DNA of 64,000 bases from Bacillus sp. M6-12 (GTDB lineage: Bacteria; Bacillota; Bacilli; Bacillales; DSM-1321), in contig NZ_PGVF01000009.1 in the NCBI RefSeq assembly GCF_002860285.1, forward strand, positions 1 through 64,000, given 5' to 3'. Numbering within the stretch: the stretch's first letter is position 1; the number at the start of each line of letters is the position of its first letter. Made by a program: the position numbers and the translations under genes. Below the pieces are notes generated by a model. The model saw nothing but the letters and a program-made list of their open reading frames with translations. It had not been told where the DNA came from and did not search any database. Below, piece by piece: positions 17,938 to 26,883 of the stretch.

Positions 17938-18201
17938 TTAAATCAGCCAGCTGCAAATGGCTAAAAAGCTTAATACAAGCGCCACCCAAAAGGCAGGCCT
18001 TCTTCCCGTCTGAAAATAGCTAATGAGGGCCAGCAGGAGTGCAATAGTTGAAAATATTCTTGGAATCCAGACCAAAGAGAAAAACAACCGGGGATTAAGA
18101 ATTGGAGTGGACGGGCTTAGAAGAGCTATTCTTACCCCAAAGTATATTTCCGAAACAATAGCAATTACTGAAAAAATAAGCGAAAGTGATGTCAATTTCA
18201 T
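17938..18201 (-). CDS. Small membrane protein (87 aa), unknown
   Basis: The protein has three hydrophobic segments (about residues 4-27, 40-62 and 70-87) and a short basic loop TGRRPAF, so it should be an integral membrane protein. I do not recognise a family. The ATG has only a poor ribosome binding site (AAGAAG), which lowers confidence. It is convergent with the acetyltransferase and divergent from gntR. Confidence 0.5.
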   Translation of the reverse strand: MKLTSLSLIFSVIAIVSEIYFGVRIALLSPSTPILNPRLFFSLVWIPRIFSTIALLLALISYFQTGRRPAFWVALVLSFLAICSWLI

Positions 18202-18296
18202 AATGTGATCAGCTTCTTTTTTCCATTATGGTTGGCAGAGGCTGCGGTAAGTATACAGGGTTTTGAAAATTTATTGCCAAATATATGAAAAAGGCA

Positions 18297-18357
18297 TTGA
18301 CGCACAAAGTGTATTAAGGGTATAGTACATCTATAGCTGTATGAATCACTTAATACA
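18297..18357 (+). promoter_or_regulatory. Promoter and split operator of the gntR-ABC operon
   Basis: TTGACG (18297-18302) and TATAGT (18321-18326) are 18 bases apart. Two inverted 9-base arms, TGTATTAAG (18310-18318) and CTTAATACA (18349-18357), flank the -10 box with about 39 bases between centres. This fits autoregulation by the YtrA-type GntR protein. Confidence 0.65.
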
Positions 18358-18415
18358 TACGCTTAATTTTACCAATAAAGGATGATTCAGGTGACGGTGT
18401 ATAGGAGATGTTCTG

Positions 18416-18790
18416 ATGAATCTCACGTTTAATAACAGAGATCCGGTGTACTTGCAGGTTGTCCGCTACTTCAAGGAGCAAATTGCCACTGGGGGCATCG
18501 TAGCCGGGCAGGAGGTTCCTTCACGCCGGGAAATTGCAGCGCTATTGAAGATAAATCCAAATACAGCCCAGCGTGCATATAAAGAAATGGAGGAACAGGG
18601 ATTGATTCATACAGAACGCAATTTCCCAAGTCGGATTACGACTGACCAAACGATTTTGAGCGCTGTCAGGGAAGAACTTATCTTTCAGGCAATTGACGCT
18701 TTCATTCTGTCTGTTAAGCCTATTAATGTGCCCGTAGAAGAACTGCTCATGTTGATTAAAGAAAAATATGTAATGGAAAAAGGGGAGTAA
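18416..18790 (+). CDS. GntR family regulator, YtrA subfamily
   Basis: 124-residue short GntR protein. The helix-turn-helix covers residues 15-70 (DPVYLQVVRYFKEQIATGGI ... INPNTAQRAYKEMEEQGLI); the C-terminal part is only about 50 residues, the hallmark of the YtrA group that controls ABC transporter operons. AGGAGA precedes the ATG. It is the first gene of a four-gene operon; the ABC ATPase starts 12 bases downstream. Cell-envelope antibiotics are inducers of some relatives, which is only an analogy here. Confidence 0.88.
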   Translation: MNLTFNNRDPVYLQVVRYFKEQIATGGIVAGQEVPSRREIAALLKINPNTAQRAYKEMEEQGLIHTERNFPSRITTDQTILSAVREELIFQAIDAFILSVKPINVPVEELLMLIKEKYVMEKGE

Positions 18791-18802
18791 GGAGGCTGTA
18801 TT

Positions 18803-19492
18803 GTGATCGAAGTAATCGGAATAACCAAAAAATTTGGCAGGAAAAAAGTTCTGGATGGAGTCTCCTTTCAAGCGGACAAAGGTGAAATAACATGTTTAAT
18901 CGGGATCAATGGGGTTGGGAAAACGACAACACTCAAAGCAATCATGGGCCTGACTCCAGTAAATAGAGGTAAGGTCCTTATAGATGGGGAACCATTGAGC
19001 AAAAAAAGCTATGAGAAGATTACCTATATCCCCGATACCGTAACAATGTTGCCCGGGATGACAATTGGGGAATGTCTGTTATTTATGGATGATTTCTACC
19101 AGAACTGGAACAGTGTAAGAGCTGCAGAACTAATGTCCTTTTTCAGGCTGGATGAGAAGACAAGGATCGCTGAGCTATCCAAGGGGAATGCAGCTAAAAT
19201 TAATCTGCTGCTCGGATTATCATTAAACGTAGACTATGTGCTGATGGATGAGCCCTTCTCAGGCATCGATATGTTCAGCCGGGAGCAAATTGCCGATGTT
19301 TTTGCCAGCCACTTGATTGAAGGGCGGGGTGTCATTATTACTACTCATGAAATTAATGATATTGAACATTTGATCGATAAAGCTGTGTTATTGGATAACG
19401 GAAAAGTGCTAAAGGAATTCAAAACAGAAGAAATCCGTATGCAGGAGGGTAAATCGGTCGTTGATGTAATGAGGGAGGTATATCTGGGGTGA
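18803..19492 (+). CDS. ABC transporter ATP-binding protein
   Basis: 229-residue ATPase. Walker A is GINGVGKTTT, Walker B is VDYVLMDEPFSGID and the switch His is in IITTHEIND. The signature motif is divergent, LSKGNAAKI in place of LSGGQ. It starts at a GTG with AAGGAGG seven bases upstream. It overlaps the permease gene by 4 bases (GTGA), so the two form one transporter. The operon layout (GntR, ATPase, permease, anchored protein) is that of YtrA-controlled exporters. Confidence 0.88.
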   Translation: MIEVIGITKKFGRKKVLDGVSFQADKGEITCLIGINGVGKTTTLKAIMGLTPVNRGKVLIDGEPLSKKSYEKITYIPDTVTMLPGMTIGECLLFMDDFYQNWNSVRAAELMSFFRLDEKTRIAELSKGNAAKINLLLGLSLNVDYVLMDEPFSGIDMFSREQIADVFASHLIEGRGVIITTHEINDIEHLIDKAVLLDNGKVLKEFKTEEIRMQEGKSVVDVMREVYLG

Positions 19493-20325
19493 AACGATAT
19501 CTGAAGCTAGTAAACTTCGAAATCAACCGGGCTATCAAACTATTTGCAGGATTATTAGTCATCATTGCTGTAGTCGAGGTGGCAGGGGTCATTATTAAAT
19601 CAAGAAGCTACTTGCAGGAAACTGGAACTTTAAGCAAAGAATTATCAGTGTCACCTGCAGAATATATTCAAAGGTATGGGGTATTCAGTTTTTTGGATAT
19701 CATTACCAGCATGTGGATATTGGCCCCAATTGCATTAAGTGCGGCAGCTATGCTCTTATATTGCTTCCTCATTTGGTACCGTGACTGGTATGGCAAGAAC
19801 ACCTTTATTTATCGGCTTCTGATGCTGCCTACAGAAAGAACCAATATATTCTTTGCCAAAGCAACTGCCATTGCCCTATTGGTGCTTGGTCTGGTTGCCT
19901 TCCAGATTATACTGTTTCCGCTTGAGCAGGCAATCATGGAATATATGATACCTAGTGATTTGCTGAGTCAGGTCAATTATATCCAAATATTGAATAGCTT
20001 TTGGTTTTTGAATCTTATTATTCCAGATACACTCAGCGTTTTCCTGGTTTCGTACGGAATCGGCGTACTAGGCATTTTTATTCTCTTTACAGCGATTTTA
20101 TTTGAAAGAAGCTATCGGCTAAAAGGGATATTTATGGGAATTGGCTATATTGTAATTGCATCAGCCCTGTTTTTGTCCCCTCTGTTGATTATGGCAATTC
20201 CCAGCATGGAATTTATGCTATACCCTATGGAGCTGCTGCTTTTGGAAATGGCGCTATTCCTGGCGGTTACCGCATTATCCGTATATGTCAGCAAATTTTT
20301 GCTTAATAAAAAGGTTTCTGTGTAA
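19489..20325 (+). CDS. ABC transporter permease
   Basis: 278-residue membrane protein with about six hydrophobic helices (first at 15-35, others around 75-95, 120-145, 175-200, 215-240, 245-270). It is an ABC-2-like permease without strong family motifs. It starts at a GTG that overlaps the ATPase stop. It should form the channel with the ATPase before it. Confidence 0.82.
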   Translation: MKRYLKLVNFEINRAIKLFAGLLVIIAVVEVAGVIIKSRSYLQETGTLSKELSVSPAEYIQRYGVFSFLDIITSMWILAPIALSAAAMLLYCFLIWYRDWYGKNTFIYRLLMLPTERTNIFFAKATAIALLVLGLVAFQIILFPLEQAIMEYMIPSDLLSQVNYIQILNSFWFLNLIIPDTLSVFLVSYGIGVLGIFILFTAILFERSYRLKGIFMGIGYIVIASALFLSPLLIMAIPSMEFMLYPMELLLLEMALFLAVTALSVYVSKFLLNKKVSV

Positions 20326-20336
20326 AGGAGGCAGTT

Positions 20337-21590
20337 ATGAAAAAGTATCATTATACATTGTTCATCCTGATTGCAATAGTAGTGAGTATCGGCGGCTTTT
20401 ACATTAATGGAGCAGTGTCTGCCAGCCAGCTGCCGGAGTATAAGGTTGTCAGGCTGGAGGGGGATAAAAAAGAAGCGGATCCAGTGATGTTAAAGGGTCA
20501 GCTTGGCATGGGGCGTCATGTGGCGAATCCGGAAGACGTCCGTATTACAAGTCATGGAACGGAATATGGGAGCAGCAAATCATTCATAGCTCTCTTTAGT
20601 GAAATAGTTGAAAACAATTATGGTATTGAAAAACTTCAGAAAAAGTATCCTGGTTTTATGAGAGGGAAGGCAGGTGCATCTTCTTTTTATGAAGATAAAG
20701 ATTTTTTGGCCTATGCAGCTATAAAAGAAAATGGGGCAGCAAGAAGAGGTTTGAATGACTTTAAAATAAATATAGCTTTATTGGAAAAACAAACTGACAA
20801 ACAAAATAGCTTTTCTATTAAAGTCTCCGCAAAAGAGAGCTATTCCTACCTGACAGTTATAGATGTCCAGCTTGTGGGAAGGACATTGAAGATAGTTACT
20901 GAACAATCCCTTTATAAACAAACTGATCATGACAATAGGGAGGCACATGTTTACACCATCGATTTATCAAAAAAGGAAATAATTTCGGACGATGTCATCT
21001 TTGTGTATGACAAAAAAGCCGATGATATTCGTTACTATGTTCAACTTGTCCGGGAAGTCAGCCCGACAAGCCCAAACAAATATGTATTATATTATATAAA
21101 TGCGGTTAAGGAAAAGACGGACAGCAATGGTGAAATGTCGTCAAACCAACTTAGCAGTGAACTTAATCTTTATAATCTCGAAACGAACGAAACCGACACG
21201 ATAACAACAGTTAGTGATTTATCAGGTACAGGAAATGCATCGTATTACGATGATAATACGGTCTACACCCTGCACCGAAAAGATGATGGTTTGCAGATTG
21301 AACAGAATGACCTAAACAGCAAGAAAACAGTAAAAAGCTATCTAATTCCGATGGAAATCCCCAAACAGCAGGAGGATTTAAATCACATAATAAAGAATGA
21401 TAGGATCTATATTTTTACAGCAGAGAGTATACACACTGAGAACTCAAGTACTCAAATGCCAGGAGTTCTTATCGTAGCCGATCTTAAAACAGGCAAAGTG
21501 TTATATAAGGGAAAGGTAAAGCCGTTTAAAACAGGCAAAGAATCCAATGATAATTTATGGATCAATTATATGGAAGTGAAGGAAAAGTAA
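20337..21590 (+). CDS. Membrane-anchored extracellular protein of the ABC operon, unknown
   Basis: 417 residues. One N-terminal transmembrane segment or uncleaved signal (LFILIAIVVSIGGFYINGAV) is followed by a large, beta-rich extracellular part. I do not recognise a domain; short repeats of the kind DDNTVYTLHRKDDGLQI hint at a beta-propeller. AAAGGAGG gives strong translation. As last gene of the GntR-ABC operon it may sense or bind the transported compound. Confidence 0.75.
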   Translation: MKKYHYTLFILIAIVVSIGGFYINGAVSASQLPEYKVVRLEGDKKEADPVMLKGQLGMGRHVANPEDVRITSHGTEYGSSKSFIALFSEIVENNYGIEKLQKKYPGFMRGKAGASSFYEDKDFLAYAAIKENGAARRGLNDFKINIALLEKQTDKQNSFSIKVSAKESYSYLTVIDVQLVGRTLKIVTEQSLYKQTDHDNREAHVYTIDLSKKEIISDDVIFVYDKKADDIRYYVQLVREVSPTSPNKYVLYYINAVKEKTDSNGEMSSNQLSSELNLYNLETNETDTITTVSDLSGTGNASYYDDNTVYTLHRKDDGLQIEQNDLNSKKTVKSYLIPMEIPKQQEDLNHIIKNDRIYIFTAESIHTENSSTQMPGVLIVADLKTGKVLYKGKVKPFKTGKESNDNLWINYMEVKEK

Positions 21591-21600
21591 GAAAAACCGG

Positions 21601-21628
21601 CTCCGCATAGAGTTCTTGCGGAGTTTTT
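21601..21628 (+). terminator. Terminator of the gntR-ABC operon
   Basis: Stem CTCCGCA / TGCGGAG followed by TTTTT. Confidence 0.85.
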
Positions 21629-21700
21629 GCGTCCGCGGGAAGCTAAGTTTAAACTGAATAAATATTTAATTGTTGTGAAAATTTACAATTAAACATAAAA

Positions 21701-21722
21701 TAAACTAAACAGTCGTTTTTTT
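21701..21722 (+). promoter_or_regulatory. TetR-type half-site motif before an acetyltransferase gene
   Basis: TAAACTAAACAGTCGTTTTT closely matches TAAACTAACCGGTCTTTTTT at 26838-26857, just upstream of the tetR gene. It could be a second target of that regulator. Confidence 0.35.
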
Positions 21723-21748
21723 ATAAAAGAAGCTAGGAGAGATTTGGA

Positions 21749-22630
21749 ATGACAAAAATAAAACGTCTGGAGGAATGTACTCTCCAGGAGGCAGTAAAGG
21801 CTTGGAACAGCGGATTTGAAGGATATTACTTTGATATGACTATGAGTACTGATGCTTTTGTCAATCGGCTTGCACTGGAAGGATTATCGCCAAGTTTGTC
21901 ACTGGTAGCGTTTATAGACGATCAGCCGGTCGGCATTCTGCTAAACGGTATACGCGTCATTAACGGGAAGAAGTTTGCATGGAATGGCGGAACAGGTGTG
22001 GCACCCCAATATCGAAAGCAGGGTGTTGCCAGGGAGCTAATGAATGTCACATTGTCCTTATATCAAGAAGAAGGGGTGGCTACAGCTTCCCTTGAGGCCA
22101 TACGTGACAATGCGAAGGCCATTTCCCTGTATGAAAGCTGCGGCTTTTCCGCCGTCGATAGCTTGGAGCATCTTGTTTTAAAAGGCATGCTGCAGGAAAG
22201 TCTTTTTCCAAAAGAACGAGGTGAGTACTTAATTAAGGAAATAAACGTTCAGCATGTAGCAAATCTGCCATTTTATAAAGCAGAAAATCCATGGCAGACT
22301 CAATGGAGAAGTGCTAAGGACAGCGAAGCCATACTGGCCTTTGATGGCAAAGGGAATGAAGTCGGCTATGCCTATTTCCGCAAGAATGTAAATGAACAAG
22401 GCAGGCATATTGGCACCACATTATTCCAATGTGAAGCCGATCCCTTGCGAATGGATGCTGAAGGAATAACCCGGAGTCTTCTAGGCTATGTGTTTGAAGA
22501 CTTTCAGGGTGATATAAGCCGGATCATTCCTAATCTCCCGGTTACAAGCAGCAAAACCACTTATTCTATTTTAAAAGAAATAGGATTTAAATCCGTTGCG
22601 AGCCAGGTATTTATGAAAAGGCCGTGTTAA
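21749..22630 (+). CDS. GNAT family N-acetyltransferase (two-domain)
   Basis: 293 residues. The N-terminal GNAT domain has GGTGVAPQYRKQGVARELM (acetyl-CoA loop RKQGVA) and DNAKAISLYESCGFSA. The second half (from about residue 165) resembles a degenerate GNAT domain, as in several double-GNAT proteins. AGGAGAG lies upstream of the ATG. It stands alone; the substrate is unknown. Confidence 0.82.
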   Translation: MTKIKRLEECTLQEAVKAWNSGFEGYYFDMTMSTDAFVNRLALEGLSPSLSLVAFIDDQPVGILLNGIRVINGKKFAWNGGTGVAPQYRKQGVARELMNVTLSLYQEEGVATASLEAIRDNAKAISLYESCGFSAVDSLEHLVLKGMLQESLFPKERGEYLIKEINVQHVANLPFYKAENPWQTQWRSAKDSEAILAFDGKGNEVGYAYFRKNVNEQGRHIGTTLFQCEADPLRMDAEGITRSLLGYVFEDFQGDISRIIPNLPVTSSKTTYSILKEIGFKSVASQVFMKRPC

Positions 22631-22974
22631 TGCTGATTATTGATTTTGCCACTATGTTGAGTGGAGCCGGAAGTTAACAGCCAAGTATAGCAGATTCTAT
22701 AAAAAGAAATTAAGAAGGGTAAGTAACATATCAACTATTTTAGGAATCTGTAAAATGAAGTTAAATTCCCGTATTTAAACAGCTGGATAATAAGGCACTG
22801 CCATCCTTAGTAATTGTCTTTATTTGGCGGGCAGTAATCAAAAAACATTGGCTCCAAAGGAAATCATAGTATCGATTGATATTGAAATCTTCGGTAATTT
22901 ATCAGGCAGTTTAATTTTTTAGAAACTTCCTTTGCAAAAATCCATAGCAATAAACTTGGAAAGAGTGATTCAAA
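22631..22974. other. Gene-free stretch
   Basis: About 340 bases between the acetyltransferase and the M3 peptidase. I see no convincing frame, RNA fold or repeat. A promoter for the peptidase should be here, but no box pair stands out. Confidence 0.4.
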
Positions 22975-24729
22975 ATGAAATCCAAGAACTATCCATATCA
23001 GCGGCCGGATTTAGATGAAATAGCAGCCCGTATTTCAGATGCCCTGCAAGAATTTAATCAATCGAGTACAGCGAAAGCCCAGGGAGAAGCGATCAAAGAA
23101 ATTAATGGGATCCGGAATCATGTGGAGACCATGATGCAAATCTGTATAATACGGCATACGGGCGACACGGCTAATGAATTTTATAAGAAGGAACAAGATT
23201 ATTGGGATGAAGCAGCGCCGCTTTTTGCCGGCATGGTAACAGATTATTACAAAACACTATTAGCATCAGGATTCCGTTCGGAGCTGGAACAATTATTTGG
23301 AGCACACCTATTTGCACTGGCTGAAACAAAGCTGAAGACCTTTTCAGCCGATGTGATTGAGGACCTGCAGCAAGAAAACAAGCTGGTATCTGAGTACACC
23401 CAGCTGGAAGCCTCTTCAAATATATTTTTTGATGGAAAAGAAAGAACGATTTCTCAAATTTACCCCTATACACTATCCGCAGACAGGAACATACGGAAAG
23501 AAGCCAGTGAAGCCCGGTTTAGCTTTTATCAGGAGCATAAAGAGCAGTTGGATGATATATATGACAAGCTTGTAAAAATCAGGACGGTTATTGCCAGAAA
23601 GCTAGGCTTTGAAAACTTTACGGAGCTTGCTTATGCGAGATTAGGCCGAACAGATTATGGTGCAGAAATGGTGGCTTCATTCAGACAGCAGGTGAAGGAA
23701 CATGCTGTGCCTTTGGCCACAAGGTTAAAGAAAAGGCAGCAGGTGAGGCTGGGCCTTGATGAATTAAAATATTTTGATGATGAAATTATGTTTTCCTCTG
23801 GAAATCCAGTCCCTAAAGGATCATCAGAATGGATTGTGGAGCAGGGGAAGAAAATGTATCAGGAACTTTCTGCTGAAACAGGAGAATTTATTCAGCACAT
23901 GCTTGATCGTGAGCTGATGGATCTAACTGCAAAAGCAGGGAAAGCAGGAGGTGGATATTGCACCTATCTTCCTGAATTCCAATCTCCTTTTATTTTCGCT
24001 AATTTCAATGGCAGTGCGGATGATATTCGTGTCCTCACCCATGAAGCAGGGCACGCCTTCCAGGTCTACCAAAGCAGAAATCTTGGGCAGCCAGAATATT
24101 ACTGGCCGACATATGAAGCAAGTGAAATTCACTCTATGAGTATGGAATACCTTACGTGGCCATGGATGGAAAACTTTTTTAAAGAAGAAGCCGACAAGTA
24201 TTTATTTGCCCATCTAAACAGATCGGTGTTTTTCCTCCCATATGGATGCGCAGTCGATGAGTTTCAGCATGCTGTTTATGAAAACCCGGATTGGTCGCCA
24301 TCCGAGCGTAAAACTGCCTGGAAGGATATCGAAAAAGCTTACTTGCCTTACCTTGACTTTGACGGCAATGAATACCTGGAAAGCGGAGGATACTGGCAGC
24401 GTCAAATCCATATTTATACCGATCCTTTCTATTTTATTGATTATGCTCTAGCCCAAATCTGTGCGATGCAGTTCTGGAAACGTTCCAGGGAAGATCAGGA
24501 AAACGCCTGGAGAGATTATATGCTGCTATGCAAACTTGGCGGAAGCAAATCGTTCACAGAGCTTATGAAACTAGTAAACTTGGATTCGCCTTTTGAAGAG
24601 GGCAGTATTGCCTCTGTACTGAGGGAAGTAGACGGGTGGCTTGAAGCGGTGGAAGATAACAAAATTTGTACGGGGGGGGTAGTAATATGGAGAAGTTTTT
24701 TAATGTTAGAGGCCTGGATATTTATGTGA
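22975..24729 (+). CDS. M3 family oligoendopeptidase
   Basis: 584-residue zinc metallopeptidase of the PepF/M3 type without a signal peptide, so it cleaves peptides in the cytoplasm. The zinc motif HEAGH is at residues 356-360 (LTHEAGHAFQVYQSR), and the third ligand lies in the following YEASEIHSMSMEYL. The C-terminal SFTELMKLVNLDSPFEEGS is typical. The last residues come from reading through a run of eight G residues (24672-24679). With one G fewer the frame would stop at once, just before the next gene; as written it overlaps that gene by 43 bases. A length error or natural slippage there is possible. Confidence 0.88.
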   Translation: MKSKNYPYQRPDLDEIAARISDALQEFNQSSTAKAQGEAIKEINGIRNHVETMMQICIIRHTGDTANEFYKKEQDYWDEAAPLFAGMVTDYYKTLLASGFRSELEQLFGAHLFALAETKLKTFSADVIEDLQQENKLVSEYTQLEASSNIFFDGKERTISQIYPYTLSADRNIRKEASEARFSFYQEHKEQLDDIYDKLVKIRTVIARKLGFENFTELAYARLGRTDYGAEMVASFRQQVKEHAVPLATRLKKRQQVRLGLDELKYFDDEIMFSSGNPVPKGSSEWIVEQGKKMYQELSAETGEFIQHMLDRELMDLTAKAGKAGGGYCTYLPEFQSPFIFANFNGSADDIRVLTHEAGHAFQVYQSRNLGQPEYYWPTYEASEIHSMSMEYLTWPWMENFFKEEADKYLFAHLNRSVFFLPYGCAVDEFQHAVYENPDWSPSERKTAWKDIEKAYLPYLDFDGNEYLESGGYWQRQIHIYTDPFYFIDYALAQICAMQFWKRSREDQENAWRDYMLLCKLGGSKSFTELMKLVNLDSPFEEGSIASVLREVDGWLEAVEDNKICTGGVVIWRSFLMLEAWIFM

Positions 24730-25523
24730 AAATGTTGGGAGCAGGGACTCCGCTTGTTTTCCTTCACGGGGGTCCGGGCGGCGAACACCGTTACTTTTTG
24801 CCGCATCTCGAGGAGCTGGCTAATACATTCCAACTGATTTTTTATGATCAAAGAGGCTGCGGCCAATCGCAGGAGCCTGAAGACAAAGATACCTATACAA
24901 TGGATGAAGAAGTGGAAACTCTTGAAGCATTGAGAGCGGAGCTGGGCATTGAGAAGTTGAATCTGGTAGGTGAATCCTGGGGATCTATGCTGGGACTTTT
25001 GTATGCAGCCAAATATCCGAAAAAGGCAGATAAATTATTTTTGACTGCAGCTGTAGGAGCAACAAAGGATGGATATCTTGGGTTCGGAAAAGAACTGGAA
25101 AACAGGTTAACCTTAGAAGACAAACATCTTCTCGATATGATGGTCGAAAAGCTGAATAATAAAGAAATAGATGTACAGGAAATTTTCAGCATAATTGACC
25201 CGTACTATGTTTACTCCAGAGAAAACCTTAGCAAGAAAACTGCAACCAAGAGCAATGAAGCAGTAAATGCAATTTTGGGCAACGATATTGGGCTGAATTA
25301 TGATCTAACAGACAGGTTAGAAAGATTGAAAGAGATACCAATAATGGTTGCTCAGGGTGAACACGATATCAACACTCCGGCTATGCTGCAGGATCTGCTG
25401 CTGCAATACATACCACATGCCCAGCTGGAAGTCATTAGCGAATGCGGCCACTGGACCGTAATCGAACAGCCGGATATAATGATGCAAAAAATCAGAAATT
25501 TCTTTGGGCGGTGCAGCCAATGA
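24687..25523 (+). CDS. Alpha/beta hydrolase, proline iminopeptidase-like
   Basis: 278-residue serine hydrolase of family S33. Seen: oxyanion motif HGGPGG (27-32), FYDQRGCGQS, nucleophile elbow GESWGS with Ser97, the acid in QGEHDINTP and the base in CGHWTVIEQP. Such enzymes remove N-terminal proline or hydrolyse esters; the exact substrate is unknown. The ATG at 24687 is preceded by the G8 tract, which also serves as ribosome binding site. It ends with ATGA overlap to the next gene. The neighbour peptidase suggests joint peptide breakdown. Confidence 0.88.
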   Translation: MEKFFNVRGLDIYVKMLGAGTPLVFLHGGPGGEHRYFLPHLEELANTFQLIFYDQRGCGQSQEPEDKDTYTMDEEVETLEALRAELGIEKLNLVGESWGSMLGLLYAAKYPKKADKLFLTAAVGATKDGYLGFGKELENRLTLEDKHLLDMMVEKLNNKEIDVQEIFSIIDPYYVYSRENLSKKTATKSNEAVNAILGNDIGLNYDLTDRLERLKEIPIMVAQGEHDINTPAMLQDLLLQYIPHAQLEVISECGHWTVIEQPDIMMQKIRNFFGRCSQ

Positions 25524-26776
25524 ATAGTATAATCAGGAAACTGACTAATGAAGAGATGCCATTATTTGCGGATATAGCTATCAATGCCTATCCTGGTGTG
25601 ACGCAAAATACTCCCGAATTTAAGGAAAAATTCACAAAAAACTTAATTCAAATTCAAGAATCTGAAGAAACAATTGATTTTTTTGGCTTGTTCCGCGACG
25701 GAAAACTGCTTGGCGGGATGAGAATTCATTATTTTAAGATGAATTTATTTTCCAAAATAATCGATGCAGGCGGGATTGGGCAGGTTGCTGTAGACCTTCT
25801 GCACAAAAAAGAAAAAGTAGCCAAGGAACTTGTCGGGTATTTCATTGCTTATTTTAAGGAAAAAGGAGTTTCACTGGTCATGCTGTATCCATTCCGCCCT
25901 GATTTTTATAAAAAAATGGGATTTGGTTATGGCACTAAGATGAATCAATACCATGCCGAGCTGGCAAGCTTTCCCAACGAAGTATCAAGGGAGGGCCTCG
26001 TGTTTTTGGATGCTTCCCACAAGGATGAGATTCGTGATTGCTACAATCAGTATGCAGAATCTGTCCATGGAATGATTATTAAGACAGGTTATGATATGGA
26101 TGTGATGTTTAAGAATCCTGATCATAAGCTTGTCGGTTTTTTCGAAAATGGAAAGCTTAAAGGCTATCTTCTGTTTGCGTTTAAAAAGATGAGTGAACGC
26201 AATTTTTTAACGACTAATATTGTGATTAAGGAAATGATATATGAATCTCCCGAATCATTGCTAAAGCTATGTGCGTTTCTCCATAGCCAGCAGGATCAAA
26301 TTCAAAGAGTAACACTCCAAACACAGGATGATTCCCTGGAATATCTGCTCGGTGACCCCCGAAATGGCTCCAACAACATTATTCCAAGCGTCTATCATGA
26401 AATCCTCTCAGCCGGTGTTGGAATTATGTATCGGATTATTAACGCAGAAAAGTTTTTCAGCCAGATGGAAGGCTTTGATTTTAACAGCCAGACGGCCACC
26501 TTTAAACTTACTATAGAAGACTCCTTTATGCTGAAGGGCCAACAGACTTTTACAGTTAAGCTGGTTAACGGACAGTTAAGGCTTTCTGATTCGGAAACCG
26601 CTGATTTTGAGGCTGAATTGAATGTAGCCGATTTATCATCCCTGCTGATAGGGGCAGCGGATGTCCAAAAATTATATAATTACGGGAAATTAAAGATAAG
26701 CAGCAAGGATCATGCACACACACTGCATAAAATTTTTATCAATCACGAAAAACCAATATGTATGTCTGCTTTTTAA
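25520..26776 (+). CDS. Eis-like GNAT acetyltransferase with SCP2-like C-terminal domain
   Basis: 418 residues in the three-part order of the Eis family: an N-terminal GNAT domain (IGQVAVDLLHKKEKVAKELV; the loop is atypical), a second GNAT-like domain, and a C-terminal sterol-carrier-like domain (FTVKLVNGQLRLSDSETADF). MLYPFRPDFYKKMGFGYG is a clear family signature. Eis members acetylate aminoglycosides or protein lysines, but that is not shown here. The ATG overlaps the stop of the hydrolase gene, so the two are co-translated. Confidence 0.85.
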   Translation: MNSIIRKLTNEEMPLFADIAINAYPGVTQNTPEFKEKFTKNLIQIQESEETIDFFGLFRDGKLLGGMRIHYFKMNLFSKIIDAGGIGQVAVDLLHKKEKVAKELVGYFIAYFKEKGVSLVMLYPFRPDFYKKMGFGYGTKMNQYHAELASFPNEVSREGLVFLDASHKDEIRDCYNQYAESVHGMIIKTGYDMDVMFKNPDHKLVGFFENGKLKGYLLFAFKKMSERNFLTTNIVIKEMIYESPESLLKLCAFLHSQQDQIQRVTLQTQDDSLEYLLGDPRNGSNNIIPSVYHEILSAGVGIMYRIINAEKFFSQMEGFDFNSQTATFKLTIEDSFMLKGQQTFTVKLVNGQLRLSDSETADFEAELNVADLSSLLIGAADVQKLYNYGKLKISSKDHAHTLHKIFINHEKPICMSAF

Positions 26777-26837
26777 AATTTAATGGAATAGATCATAGGA
26801 AGCATGCAATAAAGATTGGGTCAAGTAATGTTTCATA

Positions 26838-26857
26838 TAAACTAACCGGTCTTTTTT
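26838..26857 (+). promoter_or_regulatory. Candidate TetR operator half-site
   Basis: TAAACTAACCGGTCTTTTTT lies 27 bases before the tetR start. GACCGGTTAGT-type half-sites are common for TetR regulators. The related copy at 21701 strengthens the case. Confidence 0.4.
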
Positions 26858-26883
26858 GAAAGCCTGTATATCGGAGGGATCAT

